NCBI RefSeq assembly: GCF_000328525.1
Contig: NC_019964.1
Span: 248,001 to 312,000 of the forward strand
Direction of reading: 5' to 3'
DNA length: 64,000 bases
Origin: Halovivax ruber XH-70
Lineage (GTDB): Archaea; Halobacteriota; Halobacteria; Halobacteriales; Natrialbaceae
The notes beneath the pieces are model-generated. The model was given only the letters and a program-made list of their open reading frames with translations. It was not told the origin of the DNA and ran no database searches. The position numbers were made by a program, and so were the translations under genes. Shown one piece after another: positions 33,098 to 43,096 of this stretch; position 1 is the first letter of the stretch, and each line of letters starts with the position of its first letter.

Positions 33098-34558
33098 CTA
33101 CCCGTCCAGACTCGTCTCGCCCGCGGGTGGGAGCGCGCGCATCTCCGCGTTGGCGAGGAGGTAGACGGCCTGCCCGAGGCCCGCGATTCCGATGCCGGCC
33201 ATCGCGACCTGCGGGCCGAACGCGCCCGCGACGATCCCGCCGAGGAGGGCGCCGACGGGGACGACTGCCGTCGAGGCCGACCCGAGGAGGCTGCTCACCC
33301 GCCCGACCAGGGCCTCCGGCGGCGCGGTCTGGACGATGGTGGCGATCTGGACGTTGACGGCGCCGACGGGGACGAGCGAGAGGGTGAACAGGACGGCAGT
33401 CAGCGGGAGCCAGTTCGCGAGGAGGCCGGCCGTCCAGAAGACGCCGCTCGCGAGGCCGGAGACGAGGAAGACGTAGCCGAAGGGTCGGTCCGAGACGGCG
33501 GAGGCGGCGAGCGCGCCGAGGAAGTTCCCGCCGGCGAACGCCGCCATGAGGATCCCGTAGGCGCCCGCGGCGCCGAGCGCGGAGAGACCCGCCGGCACGG
33601 CCAATGAGTCGGCGTACGCCGGAATGGCCGCCATCACCATCCCGCCGGTGACGTTGAGTATCGACGCGGCGACGACCAGCGGTAGCAGGAAGGTCCCCCG
33701 CAGGATATCGATGCCGTCACGCAAGCGATCGAGGTAGCCCTCGGGCGCTGGCGGCGACCCACCGTCGGTCCCGTCGCCGTCGCCTTCGGCACCGTTCCCG
33801 GAGTCGTCGGTTATCCCGTCACCGGCTGCCGACTCGTCGAGTGAGGGCCCGTCGTTGGGTTCCGTGTCGCCAATCTCGGGAGGGGTTCCCCCGTCGGTCG
33901 CGGGTTCGGCTCCCTCGTCTGTGATATCGGGCCCGGTCCGTCCGTCGGCCGATCGATCGCTCGAGTCGGGTTCGTCCGCCCGTCGTGCCGGCGGAATCGA
34001 GACCGTCGCGAAGACGAGCGCCGCCATCCCGAAGGTGACGGCGTCGACGGCGAACAGCGAGACCGCGCCGACGAGTCCGATGATCACGCCGCCGATGCCG
34101 TTGGCCACCATCTCGAACCCCTGGTAGGCAACCGAGAACGCCGAGTTGGCGGCGACCAGTTTCTCATCGTCGAGGATCCGCGGCAGTGCGGTCGTCTGGG
34201 CCGGATAGACCAGCTGGTTGGCCGCCGACAGCACCGGCATCACGACCAGGACGTGCCAGACGGTCAGCGACCCGAGCACGTGGGCGATCGGAATCGTGGC
34301 CACCACGACGGCCTGGAAGAGTTGCGTCCCCACGAGCAGCCGGCGGATCGGGTGGCGGTCGACGATCGGGCCGGCGAGAAACTGGAAGACCGCCGGCCCC
34401 TGGGTCAGGAATCCGGCGACGCCGGTGTAGAACGGGTCGCCGGTCAGACTGTACACGAGCCACATGGCCCCGATGAAGTAGAGGCTGTCACCGAGGTTCG
34501 TGATCACGCGACCCGCGAACAGTCTGCGAAACGTTCGGTTCTCGAATGGACCTCGCAT
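33098..34558 (-). CDS. MFS exporter
   Basis: A 486-residue major facilitator superfamily protein of the exporter type (MFS_3/enterobactin-exporter-like), with 12 predicted helices. The start ENRTFRRLFAGRVITNLGDS is the family's usual first helix, and the loop 2-3 motif GPIVDRHPIRRLLV (G-x-x-x-D-R-x-x-R-R) is clear. The loop between helices 6 and 7 (about residues 200-275) is expanded by a highly acidic, glycine-rich stretch. It should export a small hydrophobic compound by proton or sodium antiport. Divergent upstream is the ArsR-like gene on the same strand; no link is certain. Confidence 0.85.
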   Translation of the reverse strand: MRGPFENRTFRRLFAGRVITNLGDSLYFIGAMWLVYSLTGDPFYTGVAGFLTQGPAVFQFLAGPIVDRHPIRRLLVGTQLFQAVVVATIPIAHVLGSLTVWHVLVVMPVLSAANQLVYPAQTTALPRILDDEKLVAANSAFSVAYQGFEMVANGIGGVIIGLVGAVSLFAVDAVTFGMAALVFATVSIPPARRADEPDSSDRSADGRTGPDITDEGAEPATDGGTPPEIGDTEPNDGPSLDESAAGDGITDDSGNGAEGDGDGTDGGSPPAPEGYLDRLRDGIDILRGTFLLPLVVAASILNVTGGMVMAAIPAYADSLAVPAGLSALGAAGAYGILMAAFAGGNFLGALAASAVSDRPFGYVFLVSGLASGVFWTAGLLANWLPLTAVLFTLSLVPVGAVNVQIATIVQTAPPEALVGRVSSLLGSASTAVVPVGALLGGIVAGAFGPQVAMAGIGIAGLGQAVYLLANAEMRALPPAGETSLDG

Positions 34559-34686
34559 GGAAACGAAGAGGTCCGGGCGTACAATAAGGGTAATCTGAAC
34601 GACACTTCTGTAACCGGGGGGACAGAACTACAGCTCTGTTCGACAGCTGTCACTATCGGTGGGCGGGGTGCAGGTCGATCGATCGG

Positions 34687-35562
34687 TCACTCGCGTTCGG
34701 CGGAGACGACCGAGAGCTCGTCGTCGATGCGGAGGGTCAATCGCTCGTCCGCGAGCGGGTAGGTGACTTCGGCGCTGTGGGTCGTCTCGTCGACGAGCGT
34801 CGACCGCGGGGCTCCAGTCTCGGAGCCGAGTTGCCAGAACGTGAACGTGCGGACGTCGATACCGTGGTCGTAGTAGAAGGCGACGACGGCCGGCCGGTCG
34901 AGCAGTACCGTGGTGAGATCGAGCTGGGTGGTCGCTTCGCACCGATCGCAGTCGTAGCTGACCAGCACGATATCGTCGACCGAGGCGGCCTCGTCGGGAA
35001 TTTCTTTCACGTCGAACTCCGGCCGTATCGGCCCCTCACACGACGCACAGAACTTGTTTCGCGCCTGGCCCACCAGCGTCGCGAGGTACCGATCCGCCAC
35101 GTCGGGAAACGCCTCGACGGGTTGCTCGGCGAACGATCCGGGCGGGATGGGGAACACCGCCTCGAAGGACCCGCCTGCACACTCGACTCGTGCCCGGTCG
35201 TCGGCGTAGGAGAACGTGAGCGGGTCCCCACAGAGCGGACAGAAATCGTCGAGGTCGATCGGTCCGACCTCGCTGCCCATCGTGTAGGCGCCCGACAGCA
35301 GCGAGCCGATCACGTGTCGTCCCGCGGCGCGAAGTTCGTACATCCCGTCCGTCTTGCGGACGAACCGGTCGGTTAGCTTGCCGAGGTGGTAGTTGAACTT
35401 GCCCGAATCCCGCATCCCGACGGCACTCCTGAGCTCCGAGAACGTCGCCGACTGGCCGTCGGCCTCCCAGAGCGCCCGGAGGATGTCGATGCGGGACCCG
35501 TCGGCGAGCACCGAGAACGCCTCCTCGGGGTCGACCGTCTCGACGATGTGGGCGTCGTCCAT
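34687..35562 (-). CDS. ArsR-like winged-helix regulator with zinc-ribbon C-terminal domain
   Basis: A 291-residue protein. Residues ~10-90 form a winged helix (AFSVLADGSRIDILRALWEA ... FNYHLGKLTDRFV). The rest is a haloarchaeal domain with four cysteine motifs (CPLCGD, CASCEG, and later CDRCEA plus a single Cys), probably binding one or two zinc ions, followed by a beta-rich ligand-type domain. This combination (HTH plus a DUF7351-like region) is common in haloarchaea; effector and targets are unknown. It is divergent from the CPBP protease gene. Confidence 0.8.
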   Translation of the reverse strand: MDDAHIVETVDPEEAFSVLADGSRIDILRALWEADGQSATFSELRSAVGMRDSGKFNYHLGKLTDRFVRKTDGMYELRAAGRHVIGSLLSGAYTMGSEVGPIDLDDFCPLCGDPLTFSYADDRARVECAGGSFEAVFPIPPGSFAEQPVEAFPDVADRYLATLVGQARNKFCASCEGPIRPEFDVKEIPDEAASVDDIVLVSYDCDRCEATTQLDLTTVLLDRPAVVAFYYDHGIDVRTFTFWQLGSETGAPRSTLVDETTHSAEVTYPLADERLTLRIDDELSVVSAERE

Positions 35563-35666
35563 GTGGAGTGTCTGGTCCGAGGGTGGCTTAGTGGTGACGG
35601 GGTGTCAGCCGACCGCCCGCCTGGACAGTCGGTGAAGGAACACCCAAGGAGCCGGCCGCCGAACGG

Positions 35667-36509
35667 ATGGGTATGTCCACTCGCCAGTCTGGGTCGTCGG
35701 TCTCGGGACAGGGTGGTCCGCTCTGGGCCGTCTTCGTCGCGATTGCACTCTCGATCTCGGGATTGCTGGTCGCCACTGCCACCTCCCTCCCGGCGGCGCT
35801 GCTCGACTCGACGCTGCTCTCGGATCCGGCGGCGGCGTCGAACCTCGCCACGGTCGTCTACCTGATCTTGACGTTCACTGGTTACGCGCTGACTGGCGTG
35901 ATCTACCTCCAGTGGACGGATCGCGGCTGGGACTGGCTCGATCTGGAGCGGCCGACCCGTCGCGGCTGGCGGTACGTGCTGTACGGCATCGGCGGTAGCA
36001 TCGGCTTCCTGATCACCGTACAGATCGTCGCGACGGCCCTCGACCTCCCGTCGTCGGAAAACGACGTCATCCAGCTGATCGGGAACGATCCGAACATGGT
36101 GCTCGTCATGATCGTGATCGTCTTCGCGTTCAACGCACCTGCCGAGGAGTTCCTCTTCCGGAACGTCGTCCAGAAGCGCCTCTACGCGTCGTTCAGCCGG
36201 ATGGGCGCGGTCGTCGTCGCCGCACTCATCTTCGCGCTGTTGCACATTCCCTCGTACGCGTTCGCGGCGGACGGCTCGATCGCTCCAGCCGGTGCGATCG
36301 CGACCTCGCTCGCCGTCGTCTTCGGCGGCGCGGTCATCTTCGGCTACCTCTACGCGAAGTCCGACAACCTCCTCGTCCCCATCATCGCCCACGCCACGTT
36401 CAACGCCATCCAGTTCGGCCTCCTCTACATTGCCCTCAGGTACGCGCCGGAGGAGCTGGAGTCGGCGAGCGCGATCCTCGACGTCGCACTCGGCGCCGTC
36501 CCACTATAG
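35667..36509 (+). CDS. CPBP-family intramembrane metalloprotease
   Basis: A 280-residue protein with about seven to eight helices. The CPBP (Abi/Rce1-like) motifs are visible: EEFLFR with Glu160-Glu161 and Arg164, FALLHIPSYAF (His) and PIIAHATFNAI (His/Asn). Members are CAAX-prenyl-type proteases or bacteriocin-processing/immunity proteins acting within the membrane. Substrate unknown. Two in-frame ATGs (35667 and 35673) are equally possible starts. Confidence 0.87.
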   Translation: MGMSTRQSGSSVSGQGGPLWAVFVAIALSISGLLVATATSLPAALLDSTLLSDPAAASNLATVVYLILTFTGYALTGVIYLQWTDRGWDWLDLERPTRRGWRYVLYGIGGSIGFLITVQIVATALDLPSSENDVIQLIGNDPNMVLVMIVIVFAFNAPAEEFLFRNVVQKRLYASFSRMGAVVVAALIFALLHIPSYAFAADGSIAPAGAIATSLAVVFGGAVIFGYLYAKSDNLLVPIIAHATFNAIQFGLLYIALRYAPEELESASAILDVALGAVPL

Positions 36510-36636
36510 ATTGTGGTCGTGCGTGGACACTCGTGAGCGCTGGACGGGCGTATCACCTGACCACCTGTGATCACCGATCTTTCACCTTCACCTCGCTCCC
36601 GTCTCGTTTATGTGGGCCCACCTGCGAGCTAGCGCC

Positions 36637-37161
36637 ATGTCTCAGGCGAAGGGTGACCGACGCGAACGCGAACTCGTCAATCGACTCGACGAGGCCGGGT
36701 TCGCCGTTATGCGTGCACCCGCCAGCGGTTCTGCGACGGAACGAGAACTGCCCGACGTGCTGGCCGGCGACGGCGAGACCTTCTACGCGATCGAGGCCAA
36801 GTCGAGCTCGGGCGACCCCATCTACCTCACCGGCGAGGAGGTCGAGGCCCTCATCTACTTCGCGCAGAACTTCGGCGCGAAACCCCGCATCGGCGTCCGC
36901 TTCGACCGGGAGAGCTGGTACTTCTTCCACCCCGGCGACCTCCACCACACCGACGGCGGCAACTACCGGGTCAAGAAGGAGACCGCCATCGCCGACGGCA
37001 CCGACTTCGACGAGTTCGTCGGCACGAGCGAGAAGGTTACCCTGGACGAGGTCGGCGAGGACGAGGGTACGTCGGGGCCCGATCCCGAGATCGTCCGGGT
37101 CCTCAACGCGGTCGAACAGGGCGTGATGGACGTCGAGGAGGCGGCAGAACTGCTCGAGTAG
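36637..37161 (+). CDS. hjc: Holliday junction resolvase Hjc
   Basis: A 174-residue archaeal endonuclease that resolves four-way DNA junctions in recombination and fork repair. Motifs: [24 protein letters not shown] with the catalytic Glu, [14 protein letters not shown] (Asp) and [10 protein letters not shown] (ExK). The C-terminal 55 residues beyond the nuclease core are acidic. TTTATG at 36607-36612 is about 28 bases before the ATG at 36637, so the transcript is probably leaderless; this rules out the upstream in-frame ATG at 36610. Confidence 0.92.
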   Translation: MSQAKGDRRERELVNRLDEAGFAVMRAPASGSATERELPDVLAGDGETFYAIEAKSSSGDPIYLTGEEVEALIYFAQNFGAKPRIGVRFDRESWYFFHPGDLHHTDGGNYRVKKETAIADGTDFDEFVGTSEKVTLDEVGEDEGTSGPDPEIVRVLNAVEQGVMDVEEAAELLE

Positions 37162-37248
37162 CCCGGCCCGGGCGACGAGGGCGGCGCTCGATCGGAACCA
37201 CATCCGACGAACCGAACCGCTAAGCGTCCGGCGATTCACAGTCGATCC

Positions 37249-37665
37249 ATGACAGTACTCGTCGCGTTCGACGGTTCAGAACCGGCACAGAAGGCCCTCG
37301 AACACGCCGCTCGGACCTTCGAGGGGCAGGAACTCGTGTTGCTGCGGGTGCTCGACTCGCCAGACGGACTCGTCGACGCGAGCGTCGGATTCGCCAAGGA
37401 CGGACTCAAGCAACTCCGAGAAGAGTCGCGTACCGACCTCTCCGAGGACGTCGAGAGCGTCATCGACACGACGGACGTCGAGTTCCGGACGGCGGTCGCT
37501 TTCGGCGAGCCGACTCGCGAGATCGTCCGGTACGCGAACGACAACGACGTCGACCACGTCGTGGTCGGGAATCACGGCCGCGACGGCATGGCGCGCGTCC
37601 TGCTCGGGAGCGTCGCCGAACAGGTCGTCCGCCGGGCGCCGATGCCGGTCACCGTCGTCCGGTGA
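37249..37665 (+). CDS. Universal stress protein (UspA family)
   Basis: A 138-residue single-domain UspA protein. The first strand VLVAFDGSEPAQKALEHA, the segment DHVVVGNHGRDGMARVLLGSVAEQVVRRAPMPV, and within it the ATP-binding pattern G-x2-G-x9-G-S are complete, so it should bind ATP. Role: stress adaptation, cytosolic. It is separate from both neighbours, with its own upstream region. Confidence 0.9.
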   Translation: MTVLVAFDGSEPAQKALEHAARTFEGQELVLLRVLDSPDGLVDASVGFAKDGLKQLREESRTDLSEDVESVIDTTDVEFRTAVAFGEPTREIVRYANDNDVDHVVVGNHGRDGMARVLLGSVAEQVVRRAPMPVTVVR

Positions 37666-37698
37666 GGGGACCTCACTTGCCGCCCTCCGTCACTGATC

Positions 37699-39693
37699 TC
37701 ACTCGCCCTCGTCTGCCACGGACAGTGACGACGGGGACACCGGCGCGTACCGAACGATCGCGTCGAAGTGCTCGATCGGGAACCGCTCCTCGCTCGTGAT
37801 TCCGCGGGCGTCCGGATCGCGTAAGTGCGTCTCGACGAACCGTCGCGCCACGAGCGCGGTGCGGCCGTCGCCGTTCTCGGTGGGATCGGGGTCTCCTGCT
37901 GCCGGGTTCTCACCGTCCGACTCATCTCGATCCAGGTCGGCTTGCGCCTCTGCCAGTAAGAGCGCGGCCGTGTAGACGTCGAAGACGTAGTGCGCCAGCC
38001 GCTTCGCCGAGAGCTGGGCGTACTCGTCGTCGTTCACCGAAAGCGTCGCGAGCGCCTGTGAGAGGGCGACGTACTCCTCGCGCGTCGTCTGGACGGCGTC
38101 GGCGAGGGCGGGGTGCGAGACCACCGACAGCCGGTCGTCGATCGTCTCGAGGAGTGGTTCGTGGGCGTCTTCGCGATCGAGCGCCCGCAGGAGGTCGAGC
38201 GAGAGGACATTCTCCGTCCCCTCCCAGATCGGGAGTACCTGCGCGTCTCGCAGGAGTCGGTGCGTGACGAAGTCGTCCACGTAGCCGTTCCCGCCCTGAA
38301 TTTCCATGGCGTCGGAGGCGGTGTCGACGGCCATCCGGCCCGTGCGGAGTTTTGCGATCGGTGTGAGCGCGCGCAGCAGGCGGGCGGCCCGGTCGGGGTC
38401 CGTCGGGCCCGACAGGGGCGTCTCGGCCTCTGTGGCGCCATCGCCGTCTCCGCTCTCCTCGTTCCGGTCGGCCCGTTCGTCTCGCGAGAGGAGTGCCGCG
38501 GCCTCGAACGTGAACGCCGTCGCGGCCTCGTAATCGACCGTCATGTCGACCAGGTCCTCGCGCATGAGCGGGTACTCGTCGATCGTCGAGCCGAAGGCCT
38601 CGCGCGTGGCCGCCTGTACCCGGCTCTCGAGCAGTGCCCGGCCCATCACGCCACAGGATGCGGCGGCGTTCGCCAGCCGCTCGACGTTCAGCATCTCGGC
38701 CATCTGGCGGAAGCCCGCGCCCTCCTCGCCGACGAGGATCGCCTTCGCGCCGTCGAACTCGACCTCGCCGGTGGGAACGGAGATGGTCCCCAGTTTGTCT
38801 TTCAGCCGGCGGTACAGCTGGTCGTTCACCAGGTCGGGATCGAGGGCGCCGTCGGAGCCGCCCGCGGGACCGTTCCTGCGGTCGTTCGTCCCGTACCGGT
38901 CGCCCTTGGTCAACGGCCCGTCGACCGCCTCCGGGTCGGCGTGCGGGACGAGAAACATCGAGAGTCCGGCCGTTCCTTCGGGGGCGTCCGGTGTCCGGGC
39001 GAGCGCCAGCGTCCCTTCGGCATCGATGTTCGAACAAAACCACTTCTCGCCCGCGAGTCGCCAGTACCCCGATTCCTCGTCGTACTCGGCGGTCGTCTCG
39101 ATCGAGCCGACGTCGCTGCCGCCCTGCTCCTCGGTGAGGAACATCGCGCCCTCGATCAGGTCGTCGTACTCGCGACTCACGAGCGCCTCGTAATAGGGAT
39201 CGGTCGCCTCGTCGCCGAATTTCCGGAGGACGACCGCCGCCCCCATCGTCATCGCGACGGGACAGCCGAAGCCGGCGTCGGCGTACGAAAGCAGGGTGAG
39301 CATCCCGAGCGCGTGGCTCATCGCCATCGGTTTCTCGCGGCCCGGCGGGGCCTCGAACGCGTCGGCGACGATGCCGCGTTCGTAGACGAGGCAGTCGTTT
39401 TCCAGCTGTTCGGCCGGATAGCGAACGAAGTTCTGGATCTCCCCGTACCGGTTCCAGGGGTCGAGTTCGGGACCGGTGGCGTCGACCCGGTCGGCGTTGT
39501 CCGCGACCGTGTGGCCCCCCAGTTCGCCGAACGATTCGAGTCGGCGCTCGGCCCAGCCGAACTCGTCGGTGGCCATCACCCGGCGCAGTTCGCGCCGGAG
39601 CGTCGGGTCGAGCGTCCAGTAATTGACGTGGCGTCCTCGTTCGAACTGGCCGAAGTCGATCCCCTCGCTCGTCGGTGAACGCCCCTCGGTCAT
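37699..39693 (-). CDS. Acyl-CoA dehydrogenase (AidB-like, extended)
   Basis: A 664-residue FAD enzyme of the acyl-CoA dehydrogenase superfamily. Visible landmarks are MFLTEEQGGSDVGSIETTA (flavin-binding loop), GEKWFCSNIDA, VPTGEVEFDGAKAILVG, and QGGNGYVDDFVTHRLLRDAQVLPIWEGTENVLSLDLLRAL. The last is typical of the AidB branch, which lies apart from classical beta-oxidation dehydrogenases. It is longer than usual because of two acidic inserts (near residues 265-290 and 430-460) and a C-terminal acidic extension. Start chosen at MTEGRSPTSEG. Substrate uncertain. Confidence 0.87.
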   Translation of the reverse strand: MTEGRSPTSEGIDFGQFERGRHVNYWTLDPTLRRELRRVMATDEFGWAERRLESFGELGGHTVADNADRVDATGPELDPWNRYGEIQNFVRYPAEQLENDCLVYERGIVADAFEAPPGREKPMAMSHALGMLTLLSYADAGFGCPVAMTMGAAVVLRKFGDEATDPYYEALVSREYDDLIEGAMFLTEEQGGSDVGSIETTAEYDEESGYWRLAGEKWFCSNIDAEGTLALARTPDAPEGTAGLSMFLVPHADPEAVDGPLTKGDRYGTNDRRNGPAGGSDGALDPDLVNDQLYRRLKDKLGTISVPTGEVEFDGAKAILVGEEGAGFRQMAEMLNVERLANAAASCGVMGRALLESRVQAATREAFGSTIDEYPLMREDLVDMTVDYEAATAFTFEAAALLSRDERADRNEESGDGDGATEAETPLSGPTDPDRAARLLRALTPIAKLRTGRMAVDTASDAMEIQGGNGYVDDFVTHRLLRDAQVLPIWEGTENVLSLDLLRALDREDAHEPLLETIDDRLSVVSHPALADAVQTTREEYVALSQALATLSVNDDEYAQLSAKRLAHYVFDVYTAALLLAEAQADLDRDESDGENPAAGDPDPTENGDGRTALVARRFVETHLRDPDARGITSEERFPIEHFDAIVRYAPVSPSSLSVADEGE

Positions 39694-39795
39694 GACCGTA
39701 CGCAGCACGCGCCAGGTGGTAAAGATCCCGGCGGTGAGCCGTCTCTGGAGGGGCGTCTGGCCCAGTCCGTCCCGTACGAGTCCGTCGCGGCCGTG

Positions 39796-40416
39796 TTATT
39801 CGACGCGAGTCAGCCGCGTCCGCGGGAAGAGGTAGATCTGCAGGTCGCGCGGCACGGGACCGTTTCGCTGGACCGTCGCGTGGGGGTAGACCGCGGCGAC
39901 GACCGGGACGTCGCCGTCGTAGCCGCTGTTCGTGCCGTAGTCGGCGACCGGTTCGCCGGTGGCGGGGACGGCCGTGGCGTCGGCGCGGCGGTCGGAGACG
40001 GCGACGACGGTGACGCGAGCGTCGGTCTCGCGATCGCGAGCCAGGTCGCCGGGCGAGAGGGTGTGGCGGTCGCAGTAGACGGGGCCACCGTCGTCCTCGT
40101 CGACGAAGACGCGCTCGGCGCAGTCGGCACACTCGACGGCGAGTTTCCCCGGCGGGGGCGCGAGCCCTTCGGTGATCTCGATCGCGACGCGGCGGACGTG
40201 TTTGCAGCGAGCGCCGCGGAAGATGTGGTCGGGACAGCTACAGCGCCCGGCGGCGACGTCGACGAGATAGGTCGTCTCCTCGGTCTCGACCTCGTAGAGG
40301 CCGTCGCCGAGTGCGAGCACCGACATCGGTTCGGTTCGGGCTCGGCGCGATCGCTCGTCTAGCTGGTCGGGGTGCGGTACGGAGAGCGGGGTCTTCGGTG
40401 AGGCAATCGTGTTCAT
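39796..40416 (-). CDS. SWIM zinc-finger protein
   Basis: A 206-residue protein with a SWIM motif CSCPDHIFRGARCKHVRRV (CxCx-n-CxH) at about residues 60-80. A second cysteine set (CADC ... YCDRH) lies near 100-120. SWIM domains bind zinc and, probably, DNA or proteins; haloarchaeal single-domain SWIM proteins are common and poorly characterised. The start MNTIASPKTPLSV at 40416 is chosen because the following LDERSRRARTE-MSVL helix is usual in these proteins. Confidence 0.8.
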   Translation of the reverse strand: MNTIASPKTPLSVPHPDQLDERSRRARTEPMSVLALGDGLYEVETEETTYLVDVAAGRCSCPDHIFRGARCKHVRRVAIEITEGLAPPPGKLAVECADCAERVFVDEDDGGPVYCDRHTLSPGDLARDRETDARVTVVAVSDRRADATAVPATGEPVADYGTNSGYDGDVPVVAAVYPHATVQRNGPVPRDLQIYLFPRTRLTRVE

Positions 40417-40689
40417 GGAGACGCTGGTGTGTTTCGGGTGCGTCTGTGTCGGTCGCGAAGCGGTCACCGCGGAGCGCCCACTTCGGACTGTCGTGACGTC
40501 GATCACCAATAGCAGGTGCTGGGCCCGCAAAAGGCTCTCCTTGCTGTTGCCGGCTGCCGGACGGGATGCAATTACTCGGGTAAGTCCCTGGGTCGCTCGG
40601 TGGGACTGATCGCCGACACGCCCCGACTCGCCACTAACGCGCGGACCTCTCTCCGACACGCTTTTAGTCGCACCGACGAAGTTATCGCT

Positions 40690-40932
40690 ATGATCGACCG
40701 CGAAAGCCTCATCGAGGCTGTCGCCGCCCTCGTCAGCGTGGGAGCCATGCTCGGTGCGCTGGTCTACATCGGCTCGACCTACGGGACGGCGAACGCGCTG
40801 GGCGACGAGGGGGCGAAGGTGATGGTGGGCGCGATCGTCGTGTTCATCGCGTTCGTCACTGTCCTCGGTATCATGCTCGCGTACACGACGTCCGAGGGTG
40901 CCACAGCCGACGAACCGGACGCTGCAGCCTGA
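40690..40932 (+). CDS. Small two-helix membrane protein
   Basis: An 80-residue protein with two transmembrane helices (about 8-28 and 44-66), a glycine-containing loop and an acidic C-terminal tail. A CTTTTAG element about 28 bases before the ATG is a plausible TATA box for a leaderless transcript. No family with a known role is recognised. Confidence 0.65.
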   Translation: MIDRESLIEAVAALVSVGAMLGALVYIGSTYGTANALGDEGAKVMVGAIVVFIAFVTVLGIMLAYTTSEGATADEPDAAA

Positions 40933-41136
40933 TCGCGCCAGCACACGAATCGACCCGTTTCGCGCGTTCGCCGGTCGCCGTCTTCTCGTTCTCCGCATCG
41001 ACATTTCTCGCTCCGTCTCGGTAGTCCCCCGCTCCTCTCTCGAGTCCGCCGCACAGGGTCCGACGAGCCGGGCCGAGCTGTGAAATCCAGACCGAGATGG
41101 AAAGACAATTCCCTCCGCCCGGTCAACGGACGCGTG

Positions 41137-41991
41137 ATGCGAATCGCCGTTCCCAACAAGGGCCGCCTGCACGAGCCGACGATCGACCTCCTCGAGCGGG
41201 CGGGCTTGCATCTGGAAAACGGCGCCGACCGCAAACTCTACGCCGAGACCGTCGACCCCGAAGTGACCGTCCTCTTCGCCCGCGCCGCCGACATCCCCGA
41301 GTACATCGCCGACGGCGCGGCCGAGATGGGCATTACGGGCCTGGACCAGGTTCGAGAATCCGGCCAGGCGGACCGGCTGGCCGAACTGCTGGATCTCGAA
41401 TTCGGTCGCTGTCGCCTCGTCCTCGCCGCCCCCGAAGACGGTGACATCGACTCCATCGGGGACCTGGCCGGGCGAACGGTCGCGACGGAGTTCCCGCACG
41501 TGACTCGCGAGTTCTTCGCCGACACGGGCGTCGACCCCGAAGTCGTCGAGGTCACCGGCGCGACGGAACTCACGCCCCACGTCGAGATGGCCGACGCCAT
41601 CGTCGACATCACGAGCACGGGAACGACGCTGAAAGTGAATCGACTGGCCGTGATCGACGAGGTCCTCTCGAGTTCCGTTCGGCTGTTCGCCCGCGACGAC
41701 GTCGTCGACGAACCGAAGGTCCAGGAACTTCGGACGGCGCTGTCCTCGGTCCTGACCGCGGACGGCAAGCGCTACCTGATGATGAACGTTCCCGAGGACC
41801 GCCTCGACGCGGTGCGCGACGTCATTCCCGGCCTCGGCGGGCCGACGATCATGGACGTCGCCAACGGCGGTGACAAGGTCGCCGTCCACGCCGTCGTCGA
41901 CGAACGCGACGTCTTCGAGACGATTACCGAGGTCAAACGCGCCGGTGCCAGCGACATTCTCGTCACCGAGATCGAACGACTCGTCGAGTAA
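41137..41991 (+). CDS. hisG: ATP phosphoribosyltransferase HisG (long form)
   Basis: A 284-residue enzyme catalysing the first step of histidine synthesis: ATP plus PRPP to phosphoribosyl-ATP. Motifs: [36 protein letters not shown], and the PRPP loop [14 protein letters not shown]. The C-terminal ~75 residues ([25 protein letters not shown]) form the regulatory ACT-like domain of the long, hexameric HisG, so feedback control by histidine is expected. The ATG at 41137 begins the canonical N-terminus; an upstream in-frame ATG (41080) would add a basic tail. Confidence 0.95.
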   Translation: MRIAVPNKGRLHEPTIDLLERAGLHLENGADRKLYAETVDPEVTVLFARAADIPEYIADGAAEMGITGLDQVRESGQADRLAELLDLEFGRCRLVLAAPEDGDIDSIGDLAGRTVATEFPHVTREFFADTGVDPEVVEVTGATELTPHVEMADAIVDITSTGTTLKVNRLAVIDEVLSSSVRLFARDDVVDEPKVQELRTALSSVLTADGKRYLMMNVPEDRLDAVRDVIPGLGGPTIMDVANGGDKVAVHAVVDERDVFETITEVKRAGASDILVTEIERLVE

Positions 41992-42232
41992 CCACTGTCG
42001 AGGCGGCTTCTCGGATCTGGTATCGAACGATCGGTGCCCAGCACCCGCGCCGGTTGGCGACGGGTTCGGTCCGCTGTCGACCGGCGGCGTCGCCCGTACC
42101 GATTATGCCTCATTCATGTTTTGAAGAATGTAAGAAAATACTGTCTTTATTGACTGAATTGGTGGTTACTCGGCGGTAGGGTGGCTAAAACACAAGGGTT
42201 ATGCCGGTAGTACCGTATTACTGTATATCCGC

Positions 42233-42964
42233 ATGGACGGGTACGAAGACCCCGACGCGTTCGACGACCCCCGGATTTCCGCGCCGTTTTACCGGTACTG
42301 TCCCGGCGACGGCGGTGACGTCCTCCTGCTGGGCGTCGTTCACGACCATCCGGCGAGCGTCGGCCGCGTCGAGACCGTTCTCGATCGACTCGAACCGACG
42401 ACGCTCGCGCTCGAACTGCCGTCGGCAGCGATCCCGCTGTACCGCGCGTACGCGACACGGCTCGACGACCGTGGCCACCCCACCGCGGGGGGCGAGATGA
42501 GTGCCGCCATCGCAGCGACCGACGCGACGGTCGCCGGGATCGACGCACCGAGCTGGTCGTTCCTGCGCCGGCTGGTGACTCGCCTCGTCGCCGATCGGGC
42601 GCCGCTGTCGACCGCCCGGCGCGTCCTCTCGAGCGTCGGCGGGGCGACCCGGACAGCACTCGCCTGCCGGCTCGCGGCGACCCTCTCCGATCCGGCCTCG
42701 GGGTGTGCCGGGGTGACCGACGCCGTGGAGTACGACGTGAGCCACGCCGACACGCCGGTTCGGCAGGCTGAACACGAGCACAGCCACGTCTCGGGCGTCA
42801 CGGCCTTGCTTCGCGCGACCGATTCCGGTCCGAAACGCTACCGCGACGAGACGCGCGAGGCGTGTATGATCGATCGTCTCGACGCGCTTCGCGACGACGG
42901 CGACGTCGTCGCGGTCGTGGGCGTCGACCACCTCGACCCGCTCGCCGACGCGCTCACGCCCTGA
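42233..42964 (+). CDS. TraB/GumN-like family protein
   Basis: A 243-residue protein with the TraB family landmarks in order: VLLLGVVHDHPASV (first strand plus His), LALELPSAAIPLY, GGEMSAAIAAT, an acidic DVSHADTPVRQAEHEH region, RDETREACMIDRLDALRDD and VVAVVGVDHLDPL. TraB/PrgY/GumN proteins include pheromone-shutdown proteins and possible metallopeptidases. The His of the first motif and the Glu after it (LELP) are kept. A TGTATAT element lies just before the ATG at 42233. The substrate is unknown. Confidence 0.75.
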   Translation: MDGYEDPDAFDDPRISAPFYRYCPGDGGDVLLLGVVHDHPASVGRVETVLDRLEPTTLALELPSAAIPLYRAYATRLDDRGHPTAGGEMSAAIAATDATVAGIDAPSWSFLRRLVTRLVADRAPLSTARRVLSSVGGATRTALACRLAATLSDPASGCAGVTDAVEYDVSHADTPVRQAEHEHSHVSGVTALLRATDSGPKRYRDETREACMIDRLDALRDDGDVVAVVGVDHLDPLADALTP

Positions 42965-43096
42965 CTTCGGCCCGCTCCCCGTCTATCGAGCGGGTCGCCC
43001 CTGCTCACGTTTCGAGCGCGTCGAGCACGTATCAGCAGTCTCGCGCCCCTCCAGCACTATCGCGTCCTTCTAGCAGTCTCACGTCCAGCGCGAGTC

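Noticed and set aside
38113-39678. 521-codon frame antisense to acyl-CoA dehydrogenase
   Set aside because: The minus strand carries complete dehydrogenase motifs; the plus-strand frame has none.
40417-41889. Upstream extension of the SWIM gene through the hisG region
   Set aside because: The extension is the antisense of hisG; the SWIM family N-terminus starts at 40416.
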